Assembly (NCBI GenBank): GCA_965230375.1
Contig: CBDDKU010000010.1
Span: 1-64,000, forward strand
Direction of reading: 5' to 3'
DNA length: 64,000 nucleotides
Origin: CBDDKU01 sp965230375
GTDB lineage: Bacteria > Bacteroidota > Bacteroidia > Flavobacteriales_D > Cryomorphaceae
Shown here: piece by piece, positions 17,547 to 25,938 of the stretch
Position numbering within the stretch: position 1 is the stretch's first letter
Layout: each line of letters starts with the position of its first letter
The notes under the pieces: model-generated
Database searches by the model: none
Told to the model about the DNA's origin: nothing
What the model saw: only the letters and a program-made list of their open reading frames with translations
Program-made: the position numbers and the translations under genes

Positions 17547-17843
17547 TTATTCGTAGTCTTCTGCATCTCCCCAGAAGTTCATAGCTGAGTAATCGAAGTT
17601 TGGATCATCGAAGCGGAACTTTGGTTCAGATTCTTTAGCTGGAGCTGCAGATTTAGCTGCTTCCAACGAACAAGGACGAGTAACATCGTTGTTTTCCTGC
17701 AGTCTATCCAATACGAGATTGCACATGCCTACCATACTCGAAATCGCTTTGCTGTCGAGAATACCGTCGTTGAAAAGAATAGCGATAGCCAGCAGATCTT
17801 CGTTGAGTGGACGGTTTAGGTTTGGAAGGAAATTAGCTTTCAT
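17547..17843 (-). CDS. Small acidic hypothetical protein
   Basis: A 98-aa protein with a predicted helical N-terminal half (NEDLLAIAILFNDGILDSKAISSMVGMC) and an Ala/Pro/Glu-rich linker. The aromatic-acidic tail is FDYSAMNFWGDAEDYE. No family is recognised. It has no signal peptide. It is divergent from the DUF748 gene and likely has its own promoter. Confidence 0.55.
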   Translation of the reverse strand: MKANFLPNLNRPLNEDLLAIAILFNDGILDSKAISSMVGMCNLVLDRLQENNDVTRPCSLEAAKSAAPAKESEPKFRFDDPNFDYSAMNFWGDAEDYE

Positions 17844-18029
17844 AATACAAAGTTAACATCGATTGATATCCCCCTATACTGTTGAAAAACGGAAAAGGTT
17901 ACAGGGTTTTCACCTTTTTTTTAATTTTTCAGTGCTGGAGTGATTTCTCGACTACGTGTTATTAGCTCACTTTGTTTTATTTTTAAGGTGCTACTAACCA
18001 ATTACTCAACCGCTTCACAACCGCATTCA

Positions 18030-20306
18030 ATGAAAAAATGGAAGAAGGTATTGACATGGACATTCATCGTTCTCGGTGTGCTCATCATCATTTTTCTAGC
18101 CATTCTTCCGGGCTTACTGCGAAACTATATCGAGAAGCACGATCAAGAGATTATTGGTCGAGAAATTGAAATAGAATCCATCAAGGCCAATTATTTCACC
18201 ATGACCTTCACAATCCTTGGGTTTACGATGGCCGAAAAAGTAGGAGACGAGAAGTTTATTGCATTTGAAAAACTGAGAGTAAACATTGATCCCTGGTCGG
18301 CATTTAAGAATATGATATTCGTGGAGTCGCTGGAGCTTTCTGCACCCTATGGGCAGGTCATTCAAAATGGTCAGCATTTCAATTTTGATGACTTACTTGA
18401 AGTTGAGCCCGAAGCGGATGGTGATACCGCCAAGAGTGGTGAGCCATGGCATATCCGCATCGACAATTTTACACTGAGCAAAGGGAGCGTAGCCTATGAA
18501 AGCGGCCTTCACCCCAGGATGCAGTTTGACTCAATCAGGTTGGTGAGCGATTTTATATCGGATACTGCTGAAGTCATGGAGATTGACGCGAGTCTCGAGG
18601 TATCTACGGGTGGAAAATTGGTGCTCCACAACGTGATCAATCAACTCAATACGACATACAATGTGCTCATCGATGCAGATGAGATGGATTTTGAGATTGT
18701 TAAGCCCTACCTGGAGCCCTTTTTGCAAGTCACTCGTTTTGAAGGAAAGCTCAATGCCGATTTTAGTGTGGAAGGAAATTGGGAAGATACCGACGTGTTT
18801 AATCTCGGTGGAAACATTTCGTTCCACGATTTCCTGCTGAGCGATGAAAGAGATTTGGAAGTCTTTGGTGCCAAGCAAGCCGATTTAGCCATCGACACCA
18901 TCGTCATGAAAGATGGGTTCTACAATATTGAGTACTTGAGAATGGACAGCCTATTTGGGCTTTACGAGTTGTATCCCGAAGGAGATGTGATTTCGAATAT
19001 GTTGGTAGATACAAATGCATTTGCTGCATCAACAGATACACTATCATCAGATTCTGTGTCTCAGGCGGAGATTGATTATGCCAACCCATTCTCTGTTCTC
19101 ACGTTTTATTTACAAGAGATCTCCGCTTCGTATGAAGAGTCTTCGTATCGCATAGATGAAATCTCGGTTTCAAATAGTCGGTTTGGTTTCAATGACTTCA
19201 CAACTTCAGACCCATTCCGATATGTATTCGAAGAAATGACGGTTCATGCTGATTCCCTCAATAGCAAGAATGAGCACCTGACTTTCAATGCGAGTGCCAT
19301 CTTGAATGAGACGGGTCGATTTGAAGGGTATATCAGACCTTTCACCGCAAACCTCGAAGATTTGGATCTGCACTACGAAATTACTGGTACAGACTTGACG
19401 GCTTTTTCGCCATACACGGGCGACTATATTGATTATCCGATCGTTGATGGGGAATTGCTCTACGTGAACGACACGAAAATTCGAGATGGAAAGTTGGTGA
19501 GCCAGAATGAAATGGAGTGTAAGAAGTTTGATTTTGGCGATCGGGTAGATGGTGATTCGCCCTACAATTTGCCGGTGAAACTGGCCGTTAGTTTGTTGAA
19601 AGATGTGCGTGGAGACATTTATCTGGATGTTCCTGTAGAAGGTGACTTGCACGATCCGACTTTCAAGATCATGCCGATCGTTTGGCAGGTATTAAAGAAC
19701 ATCGTTGTAAAGGCTGTTACTGCTCCTTTTAGGCTTTTGGCCGGACAGTTTGGAATGGAAGAAGATGAGTTGAAGCAGATTGACTTTGGGCTTCTCACGA
19801 TGAAGTTGAGCAAACATCACGAAAAGCAGCTGGACAACTTAGCTAAGGTGTTGAGTGAGAAGCAAGACTTGAATATTGAGTTTAAACGCATCACCAAGCA
19901 ATACACAGAAGTAGAGAGATACGCTGTGAACGAAGCTAAGTACCGGTATTTACACAAAAACAAAGATGTACCGGAACCAGAGCACGTTTCGGATGAAGAG
20001 ATAACGGCGATCAATAACCTGGATATACAAGACTCACTTTTCGCACTCTTTGTCAATAAGCAGATTCCCGAGCCGGACTGGGAGTTACCGATCCAAAAAA
20101 AGTGCATCATGTGGATAGGGGAAGAGCGCGCTATCGCTAAAACAGATCGTGTAGGAAACGTTCGGTCGGAGGCTATTCAGTCTTACCTCATCAATGAGAA
20201 GGGCATTCCCGACCAGCGTATACGCTTTCGAGTCTTAGCGGAAGACTCTCTTATCACCAATCGGAGCAACACCGTCTACAACGTTGGGTTCTGGGTTGAA
20301 GAGTAG
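18030..20306 (+). CDS. DUF748/AsmA-like envelope protein
   Basis: The ATG at 18030 gives 758 aa starting with MKKWKKVLTWTFIVLGVLIIIFLAI, an inner-membrane anchor. The longer open frame to 17940 adds residues before the anchor. The next ~550 residues are repeated beta-strand stretches typical of DUF748 and AsmA-like proteins, e.g. LRVNIDPWSAFKNMIFVESLEL and the conserved NPFSVLTFYLQEISASYEESSYRID. Residues after ~600 form a helical tail and a final OmpA-like alpha/beta segment (ENDING IPDQRIRFRVLAED). Such proteins span the periplasm and are linked to lipid transport or envelope maintenance. That role is inferred. Confidence 0.8.
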   Translation: MKKWKKVLTWTFIVLGVLIIIFLAILPGLLRNYIEKHDQEIIGREIEIESIKANYFTMTFTILGFTMAEKVGDEKFIAFEKLRVNIDPWSAFKNMIFVESLELSAPYGQVIQNGQHFNFDDLLEVEPEADGDTAKSGEPWHIRIDNFTLSKGSVAYESGLHPRMQFDSIRLVSDFISDTAEVMEIDASLEVSTGGKLVLHNVINQLNTTYNVLIDADEMDFEIVKPYLEPFLQVTRFEGKLNADFSVEGNWEDTDVFNLGGNISFHDFLLSDERDLEVFGAKQADLAIDTIVMKDGFYNIEYLRMDSLFGLYELYPEGDVISNMLVDTNAFAASTDTLSSDSVSQAEIDYANPFSVLTFYLQEISASYEESSYRIDEISVSNSRFGFNDFTTSDPFRYVFEEMTVHADSLNSKNEHLTFNASAILNETGRFEGYIRPFTANLEDLDLHYEITGTDLTAFSPYTGDYIDYPIVDGELLYVNDTKIRDGKLVSQNEMECKKFDFGDRVDGDSPYNLPVKLAVSLLKDVRGDIYLDVPVEGDLHDPTFKIMPIVWQVLKNIVVKAVTAPFRLLAGQFGMEEDELKQIDFGLLTMKLSKHHEKQLDNLAKVLSEKQDLNIEFKRITKQYTEVERYAVNEAKYRYLHKNKDVPEPEHVSDEEITAINNLDIQDSLFALFVNKQIPEPDWELPIQKKCIMWIGEERAIAKTDRVGNVRSEAIQSYLINEKGIPDQRIRFRVLAEDSLITNRSNTVYNVGFWVEE

Positions 20307-20311
20307 GGGTT

Positions 20312-20521
20312 TTAAGCCTTAGAGACGCTCTTGTCGCGGCTCACAAAATAGATCACTGTTCCAATCCAATACAATAGCACGAATAGTACCGAATAGAGAA
20401 TTTTCTGGTTTGAAGTGTATGGCCTTCTGAGCATGTGAACCCATCCAAAAATCCAAAAAGGGAGAATCAATATCCAAAAAAGTAATCCAATTTGCCAAGG
20501 GCCGAGAAAAGCTAGGAGCAT
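20312..20521 (-). CDS. Two-helix membrane protein, PLDc_N-like
   Basis: The ATG at 20521 gives 69 aa with two helices separated by GWVHMLRRPYTSNQK, ending in YFVSRDKSVSKA. The first-loop and second-helix pattern resembles the PLDc_N (phospholipase D-nuclease N-terminal) type of small membrane protein. A start at 20560 would run into the terminator hairpin at 20554-20570, so the shorter form is preferred. The function is unknown. Confidence 0.55.
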   Translation of the reverse strand: MLLAFLGPWQIGLLFWILILPFWIFGWVHMLRRPYTSNQKILYSVLFVLLYWIGTVIYFVSRDKSVSKA

Positions 20522-20545
20522 CGTCGATAATTTTCTACATAATAC

Positions 20546-20570
20546 AAAAAAAAGCGACATGGAATGCCGC
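20546..20570 (-). terminator. Terminator of the 20599-21114 lipoprotein gene
   Basis: On the minus strand GCGGCA pairs with TGTCGC across a 5-nt loop and is followed by eight T. It lies 29 bp after the stop. Confidence 0.7.
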
Positions 20571-20598
20571 CTTTTAAATCCTTGCCAGTAAGCTGTCC

Positions 20599-21114
20599 CT
20601 AGTAATTGATGTCACCACTGATAGCCAGCGCGATGTCGTTTGGTCCGAAGATGATCAGTTCAGAGAAGTTTTCTGCCCCATCCAGGTTATCAATAAAACT
20701 GACTGCATCGGTCAAGTTGATTGAAGTCATGTACTGATAACTTGTTTCGGAATCGTTGTCGTAAAGCTCAAACCGCAAGCTCTGGCCAGCGTTAATGGTG
20801 ATTGGCAGTGTGCCCGTACTCGGTGTGTTGAGTGGATAAGCAGGTCCTGGGGCTGCGTTAGAAATCGGTACGGACTCGAAGACCAACACCCCTTCTTTGT
20901 AGATCTTTATGAAAGGGTCGGGGTTATTTGTTGCGCTGTCCCAGAAGGATCCGTTGGATGAAACATTCGTGAATTCTTCTAGAACTACCGAGTTAAGTGT
21001 TATTGAAACCGGGTCGGTCGGTGTAGGTGTTCCAGTAGGAGTTGAATCGTCGTCATCCTTGTCGCATGAAGCAAACAGCAATACGAACAGGCTTAATAAA
21101 AATGTAGTTCTCAT
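20599..21114 (-). CDS. Lipoprotein of unknown function (co-regulated pair, member 2)
   Basis: The ATG at 21114 gives 171 aa: MRTTFLLSLFVLLFASCDKD has a lipobox with Cys17, then a D/T/P-rich linker. The body is a beta-rich C2-like domain (ITLNSVVLEEFTNVSSNGSF, FIKIYKEGVLVFES, SLRFELYDND) that could bind calcium or sit as an outer-membrane surface domain. The region from 3 to 100 bp upstream is strikingly similar to that of the neighbouring lipoprotein gene at 22214. The longer open frame to 21438 runs through this promoter and is not used. Confidence 0.75.
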   Translation of the reverse strand: MRTTFLLSLFVLLFASCDKDDDDSTPTGTPTPTDPVSITLNSVVLEEFTNVSSNGSFWDSATNNPDPFIKIYKEGVLVFESVPISNAAPGPAYPLNTPSTGTLPITINAGQSLRFELYDNDSETSYQYMTSINLTDAVSFIDNLDGAENFSELIIFGPNDIALAISGDINY

Positions 21115-21130
21115 AATGTAGATGTTTTGT

Positions 21131-21201
21131 GTGATTGAATTATAAAGCAAGTATCGGAGCGATGAGATCGAAAGCCTAATTACGAAGGGGGACAAAAAGG
21201 A
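21131..21201 (-). promoter_or_regulatory. Conserved promoter/operator region, copy 1
   Basis: It shares three blocks in the same order and nearly the same spacing with 22228-22297. They are GTGATTGAATT (21131), AAGTATCG (21149-21156; TACTTG as -7-like element on the minus strand) and GGGGGACAAAAAGGA (21187-21201). The distance between first and last block is 56 bp here and 55 bp in the other copy. Confidence 0.7.
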
Positions 21202-21305
21202 GACGGGGTGGTTTTTTTTCTGAAAAGGCCTGTTTTTGCAAGTGTTTGGTTGTGATGGGTTCATTGGGAAATGGCCGATGGTTTTTGGAAAATTTGAATT
21301 AAAAG

Positions 21306-21335
21306 AGAAGGGTAAGAACGCATCCTTACCCTTCC
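21306..21335 (-). terminator. Hairpin downstream of the 21384-22214 gene
   Basis: GAAGGGTAAG pairs with CTTACCCTTC across a 6-7 nt loop. The minus-strand T-tract after it is short (CTCTTTTAA), so it is a weaker terminator. Confidence 0.55.
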
Positions 21336-21383
21336 ATTCAATCACCTCGAAACACTTGGATTCGAGAGATTTTATGTATCGGA

Positions 21384-22214
21384 CTAATACAGGTCGTAGA
21401 TCTCTGAGAAGATTCCTTCCGAAACCGTGTAGAAACAAAACTGCTCTCCATCAGCGCTAAAAAAGATCTCGCTGATGCGGTCTGGCTCCACGTATCGGCA
21501 AGCAGCGCCAATGCTCGCCATCGGAAGGGTTTGGTCTTCTCCGCCGCAGTTGTTTCGGGCTATTAGGATATTCGTATCGAATGGTCCATCCACGAAAGCA
21601 CCTTCGCCGTGGGAATAACGCGTGAGCTTATCTCCAGCGCCGTTGGCCATATACACCACTTCGGTTTGAGAGCTGGCATCAAAGCACTCAGAGCCAGGGT
21701 TGGAGTATGGCCACATGGCGGTCACACGATCAAATTGGCTATCGTTGTTTTGGCTCCAATTGGTCGTCTCTTCGTTGTAGTTTACCAAGGTGAAGAAGTC
21801 TGGGTTCATCCATGCATCTTCGATATTGTTTTCATCAAAAGTGACAGCCGAGAATCGATCGCCTTCACTATTGAAAAACCAGAGCTTGTTCGGAAAGCCC
21901 AGGCTCGCGGCCCCAATGGTTTCTGGAACAATTCCAGAAAAGTGGCTGTCGCTGTCGCCAATGCCCTTGACAAGTTTGAGCTCTTCATCTTGAAACCAGG
22001 CGTATCGCGTTCCCGACAGGTTGAATAAGATGACGATATCCATGCCCAAATTGGCGGCTGCCCCAACACCTTCTCCATCAAAGATGTTTTTGAGTGCGGC
22101 ATATTCAGCGGGAAGATTTGAACTAGGTCGGGGTTGTCTGTCTCCGCTGTCGTCATCCTTGTCGCAGCTGGTTAGAATACCCAAAAACAAGGAGAGTAGA
22201 ATTATTTTTTTCAT
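21384..22214 (-). CDS. Lipoprotein of unknown function (co-regulated pair, member 1)
   Basis: The ATG at 22214 gives 276 aa with lipobox MKKIILLSLFLGILTSCDKD (Cys17). The body has short blades (LWFFNSEGDRFSAVTFDEN, RISEIFFSADGEQFCFYTVS) recalling hemopexin- or propeller-type repeats, but no family is recognised with confidence. Four Cys in the last third may form disulphides. It lies between the TPR-LuxR regulator and the lipoprotein at 20599, all on the minus strand. Its promoter blocks are shared with the latter. Confidence 0.7.
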   Translation of the reverse strand: MKKIILLSLFLGILTSCDKDDDSGDRQPRPSSNLPAEYAALKNIFDGEGVGAAANLGMDIVILFNLSGTRYAWFQDEELKLVKGIGDSDSHFSGIVPETIGAASLGFPNKLWFFNSEGDRFSAVTFDENNIEDAWMNPDFFTLVNYNEETTNWSQNNDSQFDRVTAMWPYSNPGSECFDASSQTEVVYMANGAGDKLTRYSHGEGAFVDGPFDTNILIARNNCGGEDQTLPMASIGAACRYVEPDRISEIFFSADGEQFCFYTVSEGIFSEIYDLY

Positions 22215-22227
22215 GATAAAAGGTGTT

Positions 22228-22297
22228 GTGATTGAATTCACAACAAGTATCGCGGGCTGAAGCCAGACGCACTAATTTTGATGGGGGACAAAAAGGA
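22228..22297 (-). promoter_or_regulatory. Conserved promoter/operator region, copy 2
   Basis: It holds GTGATTGAATT (22228), AAGTATCG (22245-22252) and GGGGGACAAAAAGGA (22283-22297), matching the region before the downstream lipoprotein gene. The outer block lies too far from the TACTTG-like element to be a -33 box, so it is probably an activator site. Confidence 0.7.
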
Positions 22298-22450
22298 TAC
22301 TGGGCCTGCGTAATTGATGTTATTCTTTCCATAAGGCTTGCAGTCTGGGCTTTCGCTCGAAATGACTTTATAACTTAAAAATGGTGTCACATCGAGTGTT
22401 TTTCGCAGGTGAGCCGAAGAAAAAAGTATCGAGATGAGACGTCAAACATT

Positions 22451-24259
22451 CTATAGCCCTAGCACAAAGGCTTCCAAACTCTCTTCGGATTCGATATTGA
22501 CTTTCTTGCGGAAGCGTTGTCGGGCTTTTTTAACTCCTTCTGAAGAGATATTCAACATAGAAGCGATCTCCTTTGAGCTCAGGTTCATTCGCAATAGGGC
22601 GGCAAGACGCAGGTCGCTCTTGGTCATTCCATCGCCCACAGACTTCAGCCGTTGGTAGAAATCTGGGTTGAGTTCCGTAAACTGCTGGGTGAATTGTTCC
22701 CAGTTTCCGTCTATCACGCGCTCCAGCTTAAGTGTATTGGTCACTTCTCTCACACAGTCAGTTGCTCCTTGTTGTTTAGAGAGTTCTGCCAGGTCGGAAC
22801 GGAGCTTTTCGAGAACTTCATTCTTCTGTGCAATGTTGAGTGCCTTGCTGGTCAGCTCACGATTCTTGAACTCGAGTTCTTCCTTGAGCATTTTTTCCTG
22901 GGCTTCCTTGAGATCGAGTTGGGCTTGATGGAGTTGGCGGGCTTTCTTGCGGCGCTGGACTTCCCGGTTAATGAATAGAACCGCGCCAAGGATAGAGACT
23001 ACTAGAATAATCGCCAGACCGGTTTTCTTTTGGGCTTCTAGCTCGGCTTCCTTGGCTAGTACTTCTATTTGATGTTCTCTTTTTTCGGCTTCGTATTGCT
23101 CTTGAAGCATGGCAACTTCTTCCTGTCGAGCCATTCCTAGCAAGCTATCGTTGAGTTGTATAAAATCTTCTGCTGCGCGGTAGGAGACATCGTGCTCACC
23201 CACATCGTGTGCTACATCCATTAGAAAGGAGTAGACGTTGAGCAAGCCTTCTACATTATTTGAGCTTTTCGAAATCGCTTCAGCCTTCAAGACGTGTTCA
23301 TAGGCCTTTTGGTCTTGTCCCATTCCCGTATAGCACTGCGATCTCGACAATTCGATCTCAAGCTCTAGTCTGGTATACCCCACACCAGCTACCAATTCAC
23401 TCGCTTGGTCGTAGTAGTTCAGGGCGTTTTCATACTCACCCTTTTGCATGTACGCATCACCCATATTGTAGGCCACCATGGCTTCGCCGATTTGGTGTTT
23501 TCCTTTAAAAATGGCTCCCGCTTCGGGGAGGTAATGGAGCACCGAATCGGGCTGACCAGATGCTAAGAAGTCGGCGCAGATGTCGGTGATGCAGACTGCG
23601 TATCGCATTTCTGCTCCGATAGATTGGTAGAGTCTGGCAGCCTTAAACATCAATTCTTTTGACTTTTCCATGTCGTCCATGGAAGCGTAAATCGAGGCCA
23701 TTTCTTGGGTGGAAACGGCTTGCATCTCGACATCGCCAAGTTCCCGTGCCAGGCGATCGGCTTCTGTATGAGCTTTCAATGCTTCGGCATATTCACTTTT
23801 GTAGAGAAGTGCCACCCCCAGCGTTGAGTACACATCCGCGATAAGGGCCTTGTCTCCACAGTTTTTGGCCATTTCTAGTGCATTCTTTGCGAGTTCTAGC
23901 GCTAGATCATCTTCTTCGTTGTAGATGTGAAAAGAAGCACGGTATTTTATTGCTTTCGCTTCTCCACAGAGATTATTTGCTCGCTTGAAATCTTCTGCTG
24001 CATCCACATAGAGCGAAATAACTTCATCATCCCAATTTCCCTGATCTTTTCGAATTTCTGCCAGCTCCAGCCGGTACCGGCCTTTTGTCGTGTCATGTGG
24101 TGCTTCACTTATGGATGCAAGCGCTTCTTGGTAGAGAGCTTCACAATTCTGAGAATCATCGCACTCGGCATAGATCGTAAAGCTAGGAGGGAGTTCTTGT
24201 GCCACTCCGGGAAAAGAAACACTAAGGATAAGAAAGGAAATGAATACGAGATCGCGCAT
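22451..24259 (-). CDS. TPR-containing membrane regulator with LuxR-type HTH
   Basis: A 602-aa protein with signal peptide (residues 1-20) and eight or so TPR units (~50-375), e.g. ALIADVYSTLGVALLYKSEYAEAL and EAMVAYNMGDAYMQKGEYENALNYY. A transmembrane helix lies near 418-434 (GLAIILVVSILGAVLFI), followed by a coiled coil (~440-510). The C-terminal LuxR-like HTH includes TKSDLRLAALLRMNLSSKEIASML and SEGVKKARQRFRKKV. The sensor TPRs lie in the periplasm and the DNA-binding end in the cytoplasm, a common Bacteroidota design. The two lipoprotein genes directly downstream with matching operators are plausible targets. Confidence 0.88.
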   Translation of the reverse strand: MRDLVFISFLILSVSFPGVAQELPPSFTIYAECDDSQNCEALYQEALASISEAPHDTTKGRYRLELAEIRKDQGNWDDEVISLYVDAAEDFKRANNLCGEAKAIKYRASFHIYNEEDDLALELAKNALEMAKNCGDKALIADVYSTLGVALLYKSEYAEALKAHTEADRLARELGDVEMQAVSTQEMASIYASMDDMEKSKELMFKAARLYQSIGAEMRYAVCITDICADFLASGQPDSVLHYLPEAGAIFKGKHQIGEAMVAYNMGDAYMQKGEYENALNYYDQASELVAGVGYTRLELEIELSRSQCYTGMGQDQKAYEHVLKAEAISKSSNNVEGLLNVYSFLMDVAHDVGEHDVSYRAAEDFIQLNDSLLGMARQEEVAMLQEQYEAEKREHQIEVLAKEAELEAQKKTGLAIILVVSILGAVLFINREVQRRKKARQLHQAQLDLKEAQEKMLKEELEFKNRELTSKALNIAQKNEVLEKLRSDLAELSKQQGATDCVREVTNTLKLERVIDGNWEQFTQQFTELNPDFYQRLKSVGDGMTKSDLRLAALLRMNLSSKEIASMLNISSEGVKKARQRFRKKVNIESEESLEAFVLGL

Positions 24260-24383
24260 AGGGTAGGGTTAGGCCTTAAAAGTAAGTGATTGGTTTTTAT
24301 TGGTTTGAGCAGAATGAAATTTCATTGAAATCAGCCCAATTCTAGACGGGAAATAAATTCGCATAAAAAATGAGCAAATACGG

Positions 24384-24414
24384 TTTGTGTAAGCTTTAAA
24401 TATTCCTATATTTG
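24384..24414 (+). promoter_or_regulatory. Promoter of tRNA-Pro
   Basis: TTTG (24384-24387), a 19-bp spacer and TATATTTG (24407-24414) match the Bacteroidota housekeeping promoter TTTG-N19-21-TAnnTTTG exactly. Confidence 0.85.
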
Positions 24415-24446
24415 CGCTCCGAATTTGACAAGTAAAGCTTGTTAAT

Positions 24447-24521
24447 CGGGGTGTAGCGTAGCCCGGTCATCGCGCCTGCTTTGGGAGCAGGAGGTCGCAG
24501 GTTCGAATCCTGCCACCCCGA
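24447..24521 (+). tRNA. tRNA-Pro(TGG)
   Basis: A 75-nt tRNA. The acceptor CGGGGTG pairs with CACCCCG and the discriminator is A at 24521. The anticodon arm is CCTGC-TTTGGGA-GCAGG with anticodon TGG at 24482-24484. The T-arm is GCAGG-TTCGAAT-CCTGC. CCA is not encoded. It decodes CCN codons. Confidence 0.97.
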
Positions 24522-24523
24522 CA

Positions 24524-24556
24524 GAAAGCCTTCACGATAGTGAGGGCTTTTTTTAT
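24524..24556 (+). terminator. Intrinsic terminator of tRNA-Pro
   Basis: AAAGCC-TTCAC pairs with GTGA-GGGCTTT around GATA, followed by T7. Confidence 0.8.
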
Positions 24557-24600
24557 TTGATATAAGTCCGAGCTTGCTCGAGATGATATCGAATAAAAAA
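24549..24600. repeat. Palindrome fused to the tRNA-Pro terminator
   Basis: The arms TTTTTTATTTGATAT and ATATCGAATAAAAAA pair with one mismatch. They enclose a smaller hairpin CGAGC-TTG-CTCG. The left arm starts in the terminator T-run, the same arrangement as behind tRNA-Ser at 2467-2527, though the inner sequences differ. Confidence 0.7.
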
Positions 24601-24667
24601 GAACTTTGCGAATGTAATTAGCAAAAAGGCTTTCTGGATTTCCAAACTAGGAACAACACGATGAATT

Positions 24668-24725
24668 CGGGGTAATCCTGCCACCCCGACAAAAGCCTGA
24701 TTCATTTGAGTCAGGCTTTTTTATT
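24668..24725 (+). repeat. Collapsed second copy of tRNA-Pro with its own terminator
   Basis: CGGGGT (24668-24673), identical to the first six bases of tRNA-Pro, is joined directly to the last 18 bases of its 3' region (24674-24691 equals 24506-24523). A fresh terminator, AAGCCTGA.../TCAGGCTT plus T-run, follows to ~24725. It looks like a tandem tRNA copy that lost about 50 internal bases, or an old att-like scar. The whole 425-bp stretch 24522-24946 holds no gene: terminator, palindrome, this relic and the promoter at 24872. Confidence 0.75.
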
Positions 24726-24871
24726 TTAACATATTTCCACGGGTTCTTTCACCCAATTCATTTCCGCATTTCTCTGGAAGAGAATACGTGGTAAGATCGC
24801 AGACTGCTGTACTGAGAATGATTTGATCGTCTGGGAAAATCACCCTGCTCGACTTTCGATGAGTGATATTC

Positions 24872-24902
24872 TTTGTTGGCTTAAAATCAAGTGGTTATCT
24901 TG
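24872..24902 (+). promoter_or_regulatory. Probable promoter of the five-gene cassette
   Basis: TTTG (24872-24875), a 20-bp spacer and TATCTTG (24896-24902, one base short of TAnnTTTG) lie 44 bp before the first start codon. Confidence 0.5.
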
Positions 24903-24946
24903 TGTTGTCTTTTTAAAGACCCTCAACCAAATCAGGCTAACCAACC

Positions 24947-25933
24947 ATGAAAGTAATTTTCACTGCAGATGATTTTGGGGCTGTACCAGCTATTGATCGC
25001 GCAGTAATCAACGCGGCGAAAGCTGGGAAACTCAATAGCGTGGCGGCATTCTCAAACGCCAAGCGATCCATTATGAACGTCAAACAATTGGTCAAGGAAA
25101 CGGCCAATACCGAGATCCCCGTAGAAATAGGGTGTCACTTGACCCTGACTTCGGGAAGGCCGATCGATCCACTCGCTGGACTGAGCCACATGCAGCGCTC
25201 CAAGAAGGACACGAGGTTTCGGGAGTTCTCGAAATTCAAATGTCCGAAGAAGAATAAAGTCACCGCTTCCAAAAAGGCGGTAAAAGATCAAATCAAGAAG
25301 CAAATTCACAAGCTGGAGAAGGAAGCCGGTATCGAAGTTGCTCACCTGAGTTCCCATCACAACGCCCACTACTGGTTTGACCCCTACTTGGAAGCGCTCT
25401 GTGAAGTTTCGGAAGAAACGGGCATTCCCATGCGCAACCCACTCACTGTACCCGAGTGGAAGAACACCTGGTTTTATGAACACCTGGCCAATAAGCTCCG
25501 GTGGAATGGCAACTCCGAGTTTGAGACAGACATCGGTACGCGAATCGTCGATTACGAAGAAGAGATTGAAGAGATCGTTTCAAACTTCGACTTGAAGATG
25601 CCGAGCTTGTTTGACGCCAGCCATTATGGTCCACCGGCCCGAATCGGAAGTTCACCAAAGAAGATCGAAAAATGGACTGATAAGAAGCTCAAAGGACTGA
25701 AAGATTCAGTTCGTAGCATCGGAAAGGGAGATGTAGTAGAATATGTCATTCACATTATACTCGACGATTACAACCGGCTCGATGAGTTCAAGGGTCAGTC
25801 AACGAGGGGCGTCTTTGCCTATTCGGGTATTGAGCGCAAGTACTACGACCGCAGAATGGCCGAAATGAGATCAATAATGAATTTCAAACTTCCCTCCAAC
25901 GTCGAATTTGGAAGTTGGAAGGATCTAAAATAG
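24947..25933 (+). CDS. YdjC/ChbG-like carbohydrate deacetylase
   Basis: A 328-aa cytoplasmic protein of the YdjC/ChbG/HpnK family, metal-dependent hydrolases that remove N-acetyl groups from short amino-sugar chains. ADDFG at residues 7-11 supplies the Asp pair, IGCHLTLTSG (~62-71) the first His, and SSHHNAHYW (~132-140) the H-x-x-x-H metal site. A basic insertion near residues 80-120 (KFKCPKKNKVTASKKAVKDQIKK) is longer than usual. It is the first gene of a cassette, with five bases to the patatin gene. Confidence 0.85.
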   Translation: MKVIFTADDFGAVPAIDRAVINAAKAGKLNSVAAFSNAKRSIMNVKQLVKETANTEIPVEIGCHLTLTSGRPIDPLAGLSHMQRSKKDTRFREFSKFKCPKKNKVTASKKAVKDQIKKQIHKLEKEAGIEVAHLSSHHNAHYWFDPYLEALCEVSEETGIPMRNPLTVPEWKNTWFYEHLANKLRWNGNSEFETDIGTRIVDYEEEIEEIVSNFDLKMPSLFDASHYGPPARIGSSPKKIEKWTDKKLKGLKDSVRSIGKGDVVEYVIHIILDDYNRLDEFKGQSTRGVFAYSGIERKYYDRRMAEMRSIMNFKLPSNVEFGSWKDLK

Positions 25934-25938
25934 TCAGG

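Noticed and set aside
20599..21438. Extended 279-aa form of the lipoprotein
   Set aside because: The extra N-terminal residues translate the conserved promoter region and the upstream terminator, and would bury the lipoprotein signal peptide.
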